Below are positions 7,098 to 15,061 of a DNA stretch of 64,000 bases, piece after piece (within the stretch, counting starts at the first letter, position 1; every line of letters begins with the position of its first letter). The notes under the pieces were generated by a model, which saw nothing but the letters and a program-made list of their open reading frames with translations, did no database searches and was not told the origin of the DNA. The DNA lies in contig LR026961.1 in assembly GCA_900498135.1 (NCBI GenBank), positions 1,991,325-2,055,324 on the forward strand, read 5' to 3'. Source of the stretch: an uncultured Desulfatiglans sp. GTDB taxonomy: Bacteria > Desulfobacterota > DSM-4660 > Desulfatiglandales > Desulfatiglandaceae. A program made the translations under genes and the position numbers.

Positions 7098-7367
7098 ATG
7101 ATCAAGGTCAAAATCAAATCGTTTTATGCGGTCGGATCCACCGAAAAACTTCAGGCAGCCCTCGGTGGTGGCGACGAACTGGTTTTGGACGTGGCGCCCG
7201 GCAGCACCATAGCCGATCTGCTCCAATCAATTCCCGGCATCGGAGACCCTGAAGAATTCGAAGACATGATGCTCCATGTCTTTATCGATGGGCGGGTGCA
7301 CGGCTTCGATCATGTGATCCAGCCCGGGGAGGTGTTGGATATCCACATCCCGGTTTCGGGGGGATAG
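7098..7367 (+). CDS. MoaD/ThiS-family sulfur carrier protein
   Basis: An 89-residue beta-grasp protein ending in IPVSGG, so it has the Gly-Gly tail used for adenylation and thiocarboxylation. It begins MIKVKIKSFYAVGS as MoaD-like proteins do (strand, then turn), and TIADLLQSIPGI in the middle fits the MoaD helix. It is longer than the ThiS-like protein at 4993 and is not closely similar to it, so the window holds two distinct carriers for one visible E1-like enzyme. GGGGA precedes the ATG. Neighbouring genes (prfC, MscS) say nothing about its acceptor. Confidence 0.8.
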   Translation: MIKVKIKSFYAVGSTEKLQAALGGGDELVLDVAPGSTIADLLQSIPGIGDPEEFEDMMLHVFIDGRVHGFDHVIQPGEVLDIHIPVSGG

Positions 7368-7509
7368 AGCCAGGCCGGGATGGTCACGGATGCTTCAGGA
7401 GGCGGCTGAAAGGGGAAGAAGGTTGTCAGAGGCTGCTAAATCCGGTATGGTCGTCCCTGCCAAGACATTTGCACCGGATCACCATATCGATGCAGGGATC
7501 TAGACGCAT

Positions 7510-8823
7510 TTGGACAAATATCTCGAAATAGGCTACTGGTCATCGCTCGCATCGAACGGGTGGGCGTGGGTCGTGGACCATGTGTTTACCACGCAGACGC
7601 TGATGGAGGCGGCTGTGATCGCGGTCCTGATTCCGACAGCGTTCCTCCTTGTCAGGCCTGCCAAGAAGCGCCTCGAACTCCGGGCGGCTGTTCCGGAGGG
7701 ACAGGGGGGGGTCTTAGAGCGGTTTCTGTCGGCGTTTGCTCATGTCGCCCCTTTTCTCGCGGCCATCTTCATCCTTTACGCCGCGCGTGCGGTCTTTCTC
7801 GCCTACGACCTGACGGGATCCCTGTTGAGCCTTGTGGCTCGCCTCCTTACAGCCTGGGTCATGATCCGTTTCACCGCCTCCATTCTGGGAGGGGCGCGGT
7901 GGGGGCGTTTGATCGCCGCAGCCGCCTGGACGCTGGCGGCCCTGCATATCCTCAATCTGCTTGGACCGGCGATGGTTCTGCTCGACCGGATCGGCGTCGA
8001 TCTCGGCGGCATCCGCATCTCGGTCCTGCTCGTGATCAAGGGGATGGTCGTCCTCACGGTCCTGCTGCGATTGGCCCTTGGGGCTGCGGGGTTGTTCGAA
8101 AAGCGGATTCACACCCTTCAGGATCTGACGCCGTCGGTCCAGGTCCTGCTCAGCAAGGCGCTGAAGGTTACGTTGCTCGTGATCGCGGTGGCGGTTGCCT
8201 TCGGCAGTCTGGGTATCAATCTTTCGGCCTTCGCCTTCATCGGCGGGGCGGTGGGCGTCGGAATCGGGTTCGGTCTTCAGAAAGTGGTCAGCAACCTGAT
8301 CAGCGGGATCATCCTCTTGATGGACAAATCGATCAAACCGGGCGATGTCATCGAAGTGGGAAACAGCTACGGGCGCATCAAATCCCTCGGGGCGCGCTAT
8401 GTGTCGGTGCTTACCCGGGACGGCTTCGAATACCTGATACCCAATGAGGATCTCATCACCCACCAGGTCATCAACTGGTCCTTCTCGAACAACCTGGTCA
8501 GGCTGAAGATCGGCGTGGGCGTGGCCTATGACACGGATATCCATCGAGCCATGGATCTGATGGTGGAGGCCGCCAAAGGCATCCCGCGCGTCCTCGAGAA
8601 GCCCGCGCCTTCCTGCCGGCTCACCGGGTTCGGCGACAGTTCGGTGGATCTGGAACTCCGCGGCTGGATCAGCGATCCGGCCAATGGCGTGGCCAATGTC
8701 AGCAGCGACCTGCGCCTGGCGATCTGGGACACCTTCAAGGCGCACAACATCGAGATCCCCTTCCCTCAGCGCGATGTGCACATCAAGGACGCGCCGCTCC
8801 ATGCACACCTGCCCTCCGCATAA
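7510..8823 (+). CDS. MscS-family mechanosensitive ion channel
   Basis: A 437-residue inner-membrane protein with about five to six hydrophobic helices before residue ~260, then the MscS pore-lining TM3 (AFIGGAVGVGIGFGLQKVVSNLISG, Gly/Ala-rich) and the cytoplasmic beta domain (DKSIKPGDVIEVGNSYGRIKSLGARYVSVLTRDGFEYLIPNEDLI) and C-terminal domain. It would open under membrane tension to relieve hypo-osmotic stress. The extra N-terminal helices place it among the larger MscS paralogs (MscM/YbdG-type) and not E. coli MscS itself. The start used is a TTG at 7510; an ATG further in would shorten the first helix. It appears monocistronic. Confidence 0.92.
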   Translation: MDKYLEIGYWSSLASNGWAWVVDHVFTTQTLMEAAVIAVLIPTAFLLVRPAKKRLELRAAVPEGQGGVLERFLSAFAHVAPFLAAIFILYAARAVFLAYDLTGSLLSLVARLLTAWVMIRFTASILGGARWGRLIAAAAWTLAALHILNLLGPAMVLLDRIGVDLGGIRISVLLVIKGMVVLTVLLRLALGAAGLFEKRIHTLQDLTPSVQVLLSKALKVTLLVIAVAVAFGSLGINLSAFAFIGGAVGVGIGFGLQKVVSNLISGIILLMDKSIKPGDVIEVGNSYGRIKSLGARYVSVLTRDGFEYLIPNEDLITHQVINWSFSNNLVRLKIGVGVAYDTDIHRAMDLMVEAAKGIPRVLEKPAPSCRLTGFGDSSVDLELRGWISDPANGVANVSSDLRLAIWDTFKAHNIEIPFPQRDVHIKDAPLHAHLPSA

Positions 8824-8950
8824 GGCTTGACAGACCCGGGGCGTTGTCTATCGGGTTTGTCGGCGCCCTGCGCCGGAACCGTTCTGCGCCGCCCGGTGAT
8901 GCGGGCGGCTCTTCCCGCTCTGACGATCGTCGATGCGGCCGACCTCAGGT

Positions 8951-9223
8951 TCACTCCCCTGCGTCATGAGCGTGCTCATGCGGCTCTTTCAGATGGTTGG
9001 GATGATCGTGATCGTGGGGGCCATGATTGCCGGCATGCTCGTGATCGTGCCCGCGGCTGTCCTGCTCATGGTGGTGCGGATGAGCATGCTCATGCGTATG
9101 TTCGTGGCTATGGGCGTGTTCGTGCGGATGGGAGTGCGCCTTCCCGCCGTGTTCGTGGAGATGTTCGTGAACGTGGGTGTGTTCGTGTCCGTGCTCGTGC
9201 TGGTGCTTGTGATCGCCTTCCAT
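8951..9223 (-). CDS. Histidine-rich putative metal-binding protein
   Basis: A 90-residue protein with 35 histidines (39%), mainly as alternating His-Glu, His-Ala or His-Pro and a few HHH runs, and almost no hydrophobic core. The ATG at 9223 is chosen since AAAGGAG lies 9 nt upstream; upstream in-frame codons exist but have no ribosome site. Such sequences bind nickel, zinc, copper or cobalt, as in the His-rich tails of HypB or SlyD and in small Ni storage proteins. No metallochaperone or hydrogenase gene is adjacent. The low-complexity frame is matched by an equally open opposite strand, so coding on the minus strand rests on the ribosome site and the metal-binding pattern. Confidence 0.65.
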   Translation of the reverse strand: MEGDHKHQHEHGHEHTHVHEHLHEHGGKAHSHPHEHAHSHEHTHEHAHPHHHEQDSRGHDHEHAGNHGPHDHDHPNHLKEPHEHAHDAGE

Positions 9224-9363
9224 TTCCGGGGGCTCCTTTCTGTCGGGCTGATGAGGGGGATTCTTTCCTTTTTTGGCGCCTCGCCCCATCTGATTCTTAC
9301 GAGAGGTACGATGGGACAGACGTCTCTTCGGCCATTCATCCAATAAAAGACCCTTTACGCTTC

Positions 9364-9918
9364 CTACTTGGTTTCCAGGCCGAGGTCCCGGTGGATGCGG
9401 CTCATCCACTCGGGGACCTTGGGGTTTTTTGCTCCGTGGGAAGGTTCGACAAACGGTTTGATGTCGATGATCGGGCTGCCGTCGACGGCCTCCAGCCCTT
9501 TGACTCGCAGGATGTTGCCGTCCCGCTCGAGCAGCGGGACCACGGACACCAGAATCGGGTTCGGCCTTGCGGGGCTGCAGGTGGAAAAGATGCCCCTCAG
9601 GGGCAGGTCCTTGCGGCCCATGGGGTGGACTTTTCTGAGCTGCCGCTTCGACGGATCGATCAGGTGCGGCCAGTAAAGCACCATGACGTGCGAAAAATCC
9701 TCGACGCCTTCCAGCAGCTCGGCGAAGTCGCGAAAGATGACGAGTTCGCAGACGCCGCCTTCCACCTTCTCGTGGTGCTGGCGGATCGCTTCCTTTTTCT
9801 CCTGCAATTCGAGGTCCCCGTCGCCGGGTGCAAGCACAGGCGATTTGATGTCGCTTCGCACGAACCCGACGGGGTGGAGGTGCATATCCGGCCAGTGGGC
9901 ATCCGGTGTATGATTCAT
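9364..9918 (-). CDS. trmO: TrmO/TsaA-family tRNA t6A37 N6-methyltransferase
   Basis: A 184-residue beta-barrel protein of the TsaA/TrmO type, which methylates N6-threonylcarbamoyladenosine at position 37 of tRNA-Thr using SAM. Recognised stretches are HPVGFVRSDIKSP near the start, LVIFRDFAELLEGVEDFSHVMVLYWPHL, and RGIFSTCSPARPNPILVSVVPLLERDGNILRVKGLEAVDGSPIIDIKPF, the last containing the SAM-binding ARPNPI motif. Start at 9918 follows AAGGAG; an upstream in-frame extension lacks such a site. It lacks the C-terminal domain of E. coli TrmO, as do many short homologs, so substrate is inferred. Confidence 0.88.
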   Translation of the reverse strand: MNHTPDAHWPDMHLHPVGFVRSDIKSPVLAPGDGDLELQEKKEAIRQHHEKVEGGVCELVIFRDFAELLEGVEDFSHVMVLYWPHLIDPSKRQLRKVHPMGRKDLPLRGIFSTCSPARPNPILVSVVPLLERDGNILRVKGLEAVDGSPIIDIKPFVEPSHGAKNPKVPEWMSRIHRDLGLETK

Positions 9919-10192
9919 GGATCTTCTCCTTGCGGTTTTTTCAAAAAGTGCTGTAATAACAGAGTGGAAAAACAGCGATCGGCCTCGATCCAACAAGGGT
10001 ACGGCATGATTCGAGTGCCTTGTGTGTGTCCATTCTAGATCTTATGCCTAGATCCCTCAACCGTCTTCTTTCACAATAATTGGGTAAATGGCAACGGTTT
10101 AATGATCCCGCATAGGGACGTCAGGCCGCCGGTTTAAACAGGCCCGGCAGCATGCTGTAGGGTCGAGAACTGGAAGGAAGGAACCGCGACGG

Positions 10193-10621
10193 GTGAAAAC
10201 GATGGAAAATCATCAGATAATCGTAGCCGATCTCACGGTGCGTTTCCGGGACGTCGATGCTATGGGTCACGTGAACAATGCCGTTTTCTTGACCTATTTC
10301 GAGGAAGGGCGAAGCGCTTTCCTTGCCCGTGTGCTGGAGATCGTGGATCCATCCGAGTATCCCTTCATCCTGGCGCGCATCAGTTGCGACTATCTCAGGC
10401 CCTTGAAGCTGGGGGACCGGATCGCCATCCAGGTCTGGATCGGGCGGGTGGGGAAGAAGAGCTTCGTCTTCAAATACCGGATTGTGAACCGGGGTGACCC
10501 CGATGCGATCTACGCGGCGGGTGAATCAACCATGGTCCTTTTCGACTACAAGGAAAACAGGACGGTTCCCATCGGTCCAGCCTTTCTCGAAAGAGTGCAG
10601 GCATACTGCGAGGAGCTGTAA
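10193..10621 (+). CDS. 4-hydroxybenzoyl-CoA thioesterase-fold acyl-CoA thioesterase (YbgC-like)
   Basis: A 142-residue hotdog-fold protein. The segment VRFRDVDAMGHVNNAVFLTYFEEGR at residues ~16-40 carries the catalytic Asp (DxDxxGHVNN) of the 4HBT/YbgC thioesterase family, which hydrolyses short-chain or aromatic acyl-CoA. The rest (YLRPLKLGDRIAIQVWIGRVGKKSFVFKYRI) gives the long central helix and strands. The GTG at 10193 is used; an ATG three codons later is equally possible. It stands alone upstream of the convergent tRNA pair, so its acyl substrate is unknown. Confidence 0.88.
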   Translation: MKTMENHQIIVADLTVRFRDVDAMGHVNNAVFLTYFEEGRSAFLARVLEIVDPSEYPFILARISCDYLRPLKLGDRIAIQVWIGRVGKKSFVFKYRIVNRGDPDAIYAAGESTMVLFDYKENRTVPIGPAFLERVQAYCEEL

Positions 10622-10713
10622 ACGCGCGTCGAACGGTTTCGATATCTTCACTGAAACCGAAGGATTCTTGGAAAAGGCAGGGGAAGGCAGCGGAGGAAAA
10701 CCGCAGAGTGCAA

Positions 10714-10748
10714 GAAAAAGGGGCTGCGGTTCATCACCACAACCCCTT
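10714..10748 (-). terminator. Terminator of the tRNA-Arg/tRNA-Lys unit
   Basis: On the minus strand AAGGGG-TTG-TGGT pairs with ACC-GCA-GCCCCTT (one G-T pair) and is followed by TTTTTC, nine nucleotides after the CCA end of tRNA-Lys. Confidence 0.65.
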
Positions 10749-10756
10749 GTTTTTCC

Positions 10757-10832
<76 letters not shown>

Positions 10833-10847
10833 ATCGTGATAATACCC

Positions 10848-10924
<77 letters not shown>

Positions 10925-10938
10925 CCATGTGAGTGAAT

Positions 10939-10967
10939 TAGATACCAGCATCGATTTTGTTTGTCAA
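10939..10967 (-). promoter_or_regulatory. Promoter of the tRNA-Arg/tRNA-Lys unit
   Basis: A perfect -35 TTGACA (10967-10962, minus reading) and a -10 TATCTA (10944-10939) are separated by 17 nt, placing the start about 8 nt before the tRNA-Arg 5' end. It is back to back with the rplM promoter, whose -35 lies 22 bp away. Confidence 0.65.
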
Positions 10968-10989
10968 CCCTATTTTTCAAAGAAATGGC

Positions 10990-11018
10990 TTGACACCGGC
11001 GGGTTTTTCGTTTAAAAA
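10990..11018 (+). promoter_or_regulatory. Promoter of the rplM-rpsI operon
   Basis: A perfect -35 TTGACA (10990-10995) and TAAAAA (11013-11018) are spaced by 17 nt, about 30 nt before the rplM start codon. It is divergent from the tRNA promoter. Confidence 0.6.
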
Positions 11019-11049
11019 GCTCTTTTCAACTCTGAAGGATGGGAATGTC

Positions 11050-11481
11050 ATGATGAAGACGTTTGTCGCGAAGGAACACGAGGTCAATAAGAAGTGGGTC
11101 GTCGTGGACGCCGCCGATCATGTGCTGGGGCGGCTTGCGACCCAGATCGCCATGCGGCTCAGGGGCAAGGACAAGCCTATTTTCACCCCGCACGCGGACA
11201 CGGGCGATTTCGTGATTGTGGTCAACGCCGACAAGGTGCTGATGACCGGTCACAAGTGGGACCAAAAATTTTACTACCGTTACAGCGGATATATCGGCGG
11301 GCTGAAAGCCATTTCCGCCGGGAAACTCCGTGAAAAAAGACCGGAGGATCTCGTGCGTTTTGCGGTCAAAGGGATGCTTCCCAAGGGCCCCCTGGGGCGC
11401 CGTCAGCTCAAGAAGCTGAAGGTCTATGCCGGCCCGGAACACCCGCATCAGGCTCAACAACCCGAGCAGTGGGAGATCTAA
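11050..11481 (+). CDS. rplM: 50S ribosomal protein L13
   Basis: A 143-residue protein with the L13 signature: [50 protein letters not shown], then [12 protein letters not shown] and the [36 protein letters not shown]-terminal block. It is one of the first proteins to assemble on 23S rRNA. Two tandem ATGs occur at 11050 and 11053 after AAGGA; the first is used. It is followed directly by rpsI, the standard bacterial L13-S9 pair. Confidence 0.98.
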   Translation: MMKTFVAKEHEVNKKWVVVDAADHVLGRLATQIAMRLRGKDKPIFTPHADTGDFVIVVNADKVLMTGHKWDQKFYYRYSGYIGGLKAISAGKLREKRPEDLVRFAVKGMLPKGPLGRRQLKKLKVYAGPEHPHQAQQPEQWEI

Positions 11482-11874
11482 ATGGCAGAAGGAACATGGT
11501 ACGCCACAGGTAAACGGAAAACGGCCGTCGCGCGCGTGTTTATGCGCCCGGGAACCGGCCAGATCATCATCAACAAGAAGCCGGTGCAGGAATACTTGGT
11601 CCAGGAGTCCGACCGCAGCACGATCCTGGAGCCGCTGAAGGCCGCTGAGCTCATGGATCGCTTCGATCTGTATGTGAATGTGAGGGGCGGCGGCGTCGCC
11701 GGCCAGGCGGGTGCCATCCGGCACGGCATCAGCCGCGCCTTGGTTTCCGGTGATCCTGAGTTGAGGGAAGTCCTCAAGAAGCGGGGCTTCCTGACCCGTG
11801 ATTCGCGTATGAAAGAGCGGAAAAAATACGGTCAGCCAGGTGCGCGTGCCCGTTATCAGTATTCCAAGCGGTAA
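11482..11874 (+). CDS. rpsI: 30S ribosomal protein S9
   Basis: A 130-residue protein with the S9 start (YATGKRKTAVARVFMRPGTG), the VNVRGGGVAGQAGAIRHGISRAL core and the conserved RDSRMKERKKYGQPGARARYQYSKR tail, which reaches the ribosomal P site. Its ATG follows immediately after the rplM stop (TAAATG), so translation is likely coupled. A terminator lies downstream. Confidence 0.98.
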   Translation: MAEGTWYATGKRKTAVARVFMRPGTGQIIINKKPVQEYLVQESDRSTILEPLKAAELMDRFDLYVNVRGGGVAGQAGAIRHGISRALVSGDPELREVLKKRGFLTRDSRMKERKKYGQPGARARYQYSKR

Positions 11875-11954
11875 ACGGTTCATCGAGATGATCATTCATC
11901 CCCGCAGCCCCGCTGGAAACCGCAGCGGTTCGACGGGGAGAGATGCATTCGGAA

Positions 11955-11978
11955 GGGGAGCTTTTGGCTCCCCTTTTT
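11955..11978 (+). terminator. Terminator of the rplM-rpsI operon
   Basis: GGGGAGC and GCTCCCC form a 7-bp stem with a short TTTTG loop and are followed by TTTTT. The truA start codon lies only 7 nt after the T-run, so truA is translated from read-through or from a promoter overlapping this region. Confidence 0.8.
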
Positions 11979-11985
11979 GTTCAAG

Positions 11986-12729
11986 GTGCCCGAGCGAAAC
12001 ATCAAACTGATCCTGGCCTATGACGGCATGAACTACCACGGGTGGCAGCGTCAGAAAAACGGCGTGACCATCCAGGAGGTGGTGGAGGAAAAACTCGCCC
12101 GGATGCTGGGGGAACCCGTGGCCGTCATCGCCTCGGGGCGCACCGATGCCGGTGTCCACGCGATGAATCAGGTCTGCAATTTCAAGACCGGCACCAGCCT
12201 GGATGCCTGGATTGTCCGCAAGGGGCTGAACGCGCTCCTGCCAAAGGACATCCGCGTTCTGGGCGCCGAAGATGTGCCCTTGTCATTCAATGCGCGCTAC
12301 AGCGCCCGGAAGAAGCGGTATCGTTACTGCATCTTCAACGGCGAGGTGCACGATGTCTTCCTGCGGCGAACGGCCTGGCACATTCCGCAACCGCTCGACG
12401 CGGAAAGAATGAGGGGCTGTCTGGCCTCGATCGTGGGGACCCGCGACTTTTCATCCTTCCGAGCGGCCGGGAGTTCCAACCGCAACCCGGTGAGAACGAT
12501 CTTCGAGGCGGATCTGCTGATTGAGGCGAATCGGCTCTGGACGATCGAACTCGAGGCCGACGGATTTCTGCGCCACATGGTCCGCAACATCGTCGGCACC
12601 CTGGTGTCCGCCGGGAGGGGTAAATTGACGTCAGGGGAGTTCGAGGGCGTTCTGGAGGCCCGGGATCGGCGGGCGGCGGGGGCTACAGCGCCCGCCCATG
12701 GCCTTTTCCTGGTGGATGTGACTTATTGA
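11986..12729 (+). CDS. truA: tRNA pseudouridine38-40 synthase TruA
   Basis: A 247-residue pseudouridine synthase. The catalytic Asp lies in ASGRTDAGVHA (residues ~50-60), the family signature; NIKLILAYDGMNYHGWQRQ at the start and FLRHMVRNIVGTLVSAGRGK near the C-terminus are typical TruA. The start is uncertain: GTG at 11986 is used, while a TTG at 11977 lies in the T-run of the upstream terminator, and neither has a clear ribosome site. Its stop overlaps the 3' end of a convergent small gene by 7 nt. Confidence 0.95.
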   Translation: MPERNIKLILAYDGMNYHGWQRQKNGVTIQEVVEEKLARMLGEPVAVIASGRTDAGVHAMNQVCNFKTGTSLDAWIVRKGLNALLPKDIRVLGAEDVPLSFNARYSARKKRYRYCIFNGEVHDVFLRRTAWHIPQPLDAERMRGCLASIVGTRDFSSFRAAGSSNRNPVRTIFEADLLIEANRLWTIELEADGFLRHMVRNIVGTLVSAGRGKLTSGEFEGVLEARDRRAAGATAPAHGLFLVDVTY

Positions 12730-12884
12730 TTGGAAGGCGTGTTCTTCTCCACCGATTTACGCACGGTGTTGTAGACCTGATTCCAGACCATCTCGAAGGA
12801 ACTTACGGACAGGCGGCCTACCTCGATGAATTTGACGACGATCTCCTTGGTGATCTTGAGCGACAGCTCGTCTTTTGGCTGCAT
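12723..12884 (-). CDS. Small conserved-looking protein, 53 aa, unknown function
   Basis: A 53-residue product reading MQPKDELSLKITKEIVVKFI then EVGRLSVSSFEMVWNQVYNT. AAAGGAG precedes the ATG with good spacing. The amphipathic helical pattern and lack of low-complexity sequence argue for a real gene; I have an impression of similar small proteins in other Desulfobacterota but cannot name a family with certainty. It is convergent with truA and overlaps its stop, and it lies downstream of no other minus-strand gene in a tight operon. Confidence 0.6.
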   Translation of the reverse strand: MQPKDELSLKITKEIVVKFIEVGRLSVSSFEMVWNQVYNTVRKSVEKNTPSNQ

Positions 12885-12919
12885 GGACCGGACTCCTTTG
12901 GCGCCCTGATAAGGGGAAT

Positions 12920-12963
12920 CCCCCGCTGAATGGAAGAAGGCCGAAAAACGGATTCAGCGGGGG
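12920..12963. terminator. Long-stem hairpin downstream of amrS
   Basis: CCCCCGCTGA and TCAGCGGGGG form a perfect 10-bp stem around a 24-nt loop. It lies between the 3' end of the radical SAM gene and the small gene at 12884 on the minus strand. No T-run follows, so it may be a terminator using Rho or a stability element. Confidence 0.45.
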
Positions 12964-13030
12964 CGGTTTGAGAAGAACCCTTTGAGAGCCCTCCCCACAA
13001 CCGGAACGCTATCACAAAACCCTGCGAATA

Positions 13031-14044
13031 TCAATGCGTCCACACGCCGGCGAGCCTGCCGCCGCATTGGGCGCATTTCCCGTCTTTGATCCGCATGCCA
13101 CCGACCCGGAACCCAACGCGGTCGATCAGGAGTTCGCCGCAGTCGGGGCAGTAGGTTTTCTCCCCCATATCACCCGGCAGGTTGCCGGTGTAAACGTACT
13201 TCAGACCGGCTTCGTAGCCGATGTCACGGGCCCGCCGCACGGTTTCGGGCGGGGTCGGAGGGGCGTCCAGGAGTTTGTAGGTCGGGTAGAAGCGACTGAT
13301 GTGCCATGGGATGTAGGGATCGAGGTTTACGAGGAAATCGGCCAGCTCCCGTAGTTCGCCCGGATCGTCGTTGTGACCCGGGATCAGGAGGGTCGTCACC
13401 TCGAGCCAGACGTTCAAACGTTTCATGGTCTCGAGGGTTTTCAGGACCGGGGCGAGCTTGGCACCGCACTGCTCTTTGTAAAAACGGTCGGTGAAGGCCT
13501 TGAGGTCCACGTTTGCGGCGTGGAGATGCGGGTGGATGAATTCGAGGCATTCAGGGGTCATGTACCCGTTCGAGACGAAGACGTTCTTGAGGCCTTTGCT
13601 GTCCGCCAGCAGGGCGGTGTCGTGGGCCATTTCAAAGAAGATCGTCGGTTCGGTGTAGGTGTAGGCGATGGATTCGCAACCGCTTGCGAGCGCGGCCTCG
13701 ACGACGGCCTCCGGGGTGGTGTCCTTTCCCTCGATACGGCCGGTCTCGGCGGGCATCTGCGAGATATCGGCGTTCTGACAGAAACGGCATCTGAAATTGC
13801 AGCCGACCGTGGCGATCGAATAGGAAAGGCTCCCGGGAAGGAAATGAAAAAGGGGTTTTTTCTCGATGGGGTCCGTGTGCGCGGCGATGACCTTTCCGTA
13901 AACGAGGCTGTAGAGGGTCCCCCCTCGGTTTTCACGGACGCCGCAGATGCCGCGTTTTCCCGGTTTGATCACACAGCGGTGGTTGCAAAGGGCGCAACGG
14001 ACCCGCTCATCCTCCAGGCGGTTGTAAAGGTAGGCTTCTTTCAT
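13031..14044 (-). CDS. amrS: AmmeMemoRadiSam-system radical SAM enzyme (PflA-like)
   Basis: A 337-residue radical SAM protein. CNFRCRFC at residues ~81-88 is the CxxxCxxC 4Fe-4S site; an N-terminal CALCNHRC..GICGVREN motif and the PIEKKPLFHFLPGS stretch identify the AmrS group, which is related to pyruvate formate-lyase activating enzyme. The C-terminus ends in a zinc-ribbon-like CPDCGEL..CAQCGG. The usual partners (AmmeMemoRadiSam A and B proteins) are not in this window. AGGAGA before ATG 14044 sets the start, which lies 38 nt inside the preceding methyltransferase gene, so the two are cotranscribed. Substrate unknown. Confidence 0.85.
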   Translation of the reverse strand: MKEAYLYNRLEDERVRCALCNHRCVIKPGKRGICGVRENRGGTLYSLVYGKVIAAHTDPIEKKPLFHFLPGSLSYSIATVGCNFRCRFCQNADISQMPAETGRIEGKDTTPEAVVEAALASGCESIAYTYTEPTIFFEMAHDTALLADSKGLKNVFVSNGYMTPECLEFIHPHLHAANVDLKAFTDRFYKEQCGAKLAPVLKTLETMKRLNVWLEVTTLLIPGHNDDPGELRELADFLVNLDPYIPWHISRFYPTYKLLDAPPTPPETVRRARDIGYEAGLKYVYTGNLPGDMGEKTYCPDCGELLIDRVGFRVGGMRIKDGKCAQCGGRLAGVWTH

Positions 14045-14816
14045 CGACCCAGTCTCCTGTCTTGCGGTTGATTTCACCGGCAGTCCGGACAGAGACCAGA
14101 CTGCGCTGTCCGTTCTTGATCCGCACCGTGAGCGGGACGTTTTCGGTGCGCAAGCGATAGGTCATGGTGGCGCTGACTCCGAGGAATGAACCGAAAGGGC
14201 TCTGATCCCCCTGGGATTCACTGCGGCCGAAAAAGGCCGGCCCTATGTTGATGCAGCCCCACGAAATGGGGACGTCCCCGAAGGCCGCCTGCATCAGGGA
14301 CTTGATCTGCCAGAGGTGATAGAACTTTGCCCGGCGGAAAACCGGATCGCCCATGTACCCTTGGATCCGCTTGATGAGGCCCACCCAGGAAAGGCTGTTC
14401 AGGACGCCGACGAACACCCTGCGATGGGCGACCCGTCCTGCCTCGCGAAGCGCCGCCAAGGGGTTGTCCAGAAATTCCAAAGTGTTGATCAGCACAACGA
14501 CATCGAAGGCATTGTCATCGAAAGGGAGGTCTTCGGCGTAGCCCGTCAGGAGTTCAACGCCTGGGCCGAGCCTTTCACGTGCGCGCCGGATGACATAAGG
14601 GGAGGCATCCACACCGGAGGCATCGAGTCCCAGCCGCGCGAGGTTCAGGATATGATGCCCCGTCCCGCACCCGACGTCCAGGACCCGATCGCCTGATTTG
14701 GGGCGGATTTGAGAGCGGAGGAGGCGTTCGATGGATTGATCGACTGCACGCCCGTGAGGGGACTGGTACCAGGATTCGTAAAGTTCGGAGGTCTCTTGGC
14801 CGAAGATGAGTCCCAT
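14007..14816 (-). CDS. Class I SAM-dependent methyltransferase
   Basis: A 269-residue Methyltransf_11-type protein. Motif I VLDVGCGTGHH is at residues ~45-55, the acidic end of strand 2 at SGVDASPYVI, motif II region at YAEDLPFDDNAFDVVVLINTLEFL and a hydrophobic C-terminal half of uncertain role. The substrate is not evident. Its 3' end overlaps the amrS start by 38 nt, an overlap that suggests coupled expression and perhaps a shared pathway. The start is ATG 14816. Confidence 0.85.
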   Translation of the reverse strand: MGLIFGQETSELYESWYQSPHGRAVDQSIERLLRSQIRPKSGDRVLDVGCGTGHHILNLARLGLDASGVDASPYVIRRARERLGPGVELLTGYAEDLPFDDNAFDVVVLINTLEFLDNPLAALREAGRVAHRRVFVGVLNSLSWVGLIKRIQGYMGDPVFRRAKFYHLWQIKSLMQAAFGDVPISWGCINIGPAFFGRSESQGDQSPFGSFLGVSATMTYRLRTENVPLTVRIKNGQRSLVSVRTAGEINRKTGDWVDERSLPLQPPGG

Positions 14817-15061
14817 CTATCCAACCTTGCCGTTTGGCTCCGGGTCCGGGACTGTTGTGCAAGACCCGCACCGCTTTGAAGAATCGGGCTCTTGCGCTGG
14901 GGAATGCAGAGCGTTTCAGGACGTTCGCCCCGAACGTCCGATTGCCGCCCGACGCCCGTCCAAGCCTCATTTCGTTTGAAATGCCCGGGTCTTTTTGTTA
15001 AGAGTTTATTTCAGGTTAAGAAAATCCCCGCGATGATGCAAGATTAATATGGTGGGCTGGC

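Noticed and set aside
8827-10038. 403-residue plus-strand frame over the His-rich and trmO genes
   Set aside because: It consists of the antisense of two minus-strand genes that have ribosome sites and family motifs.
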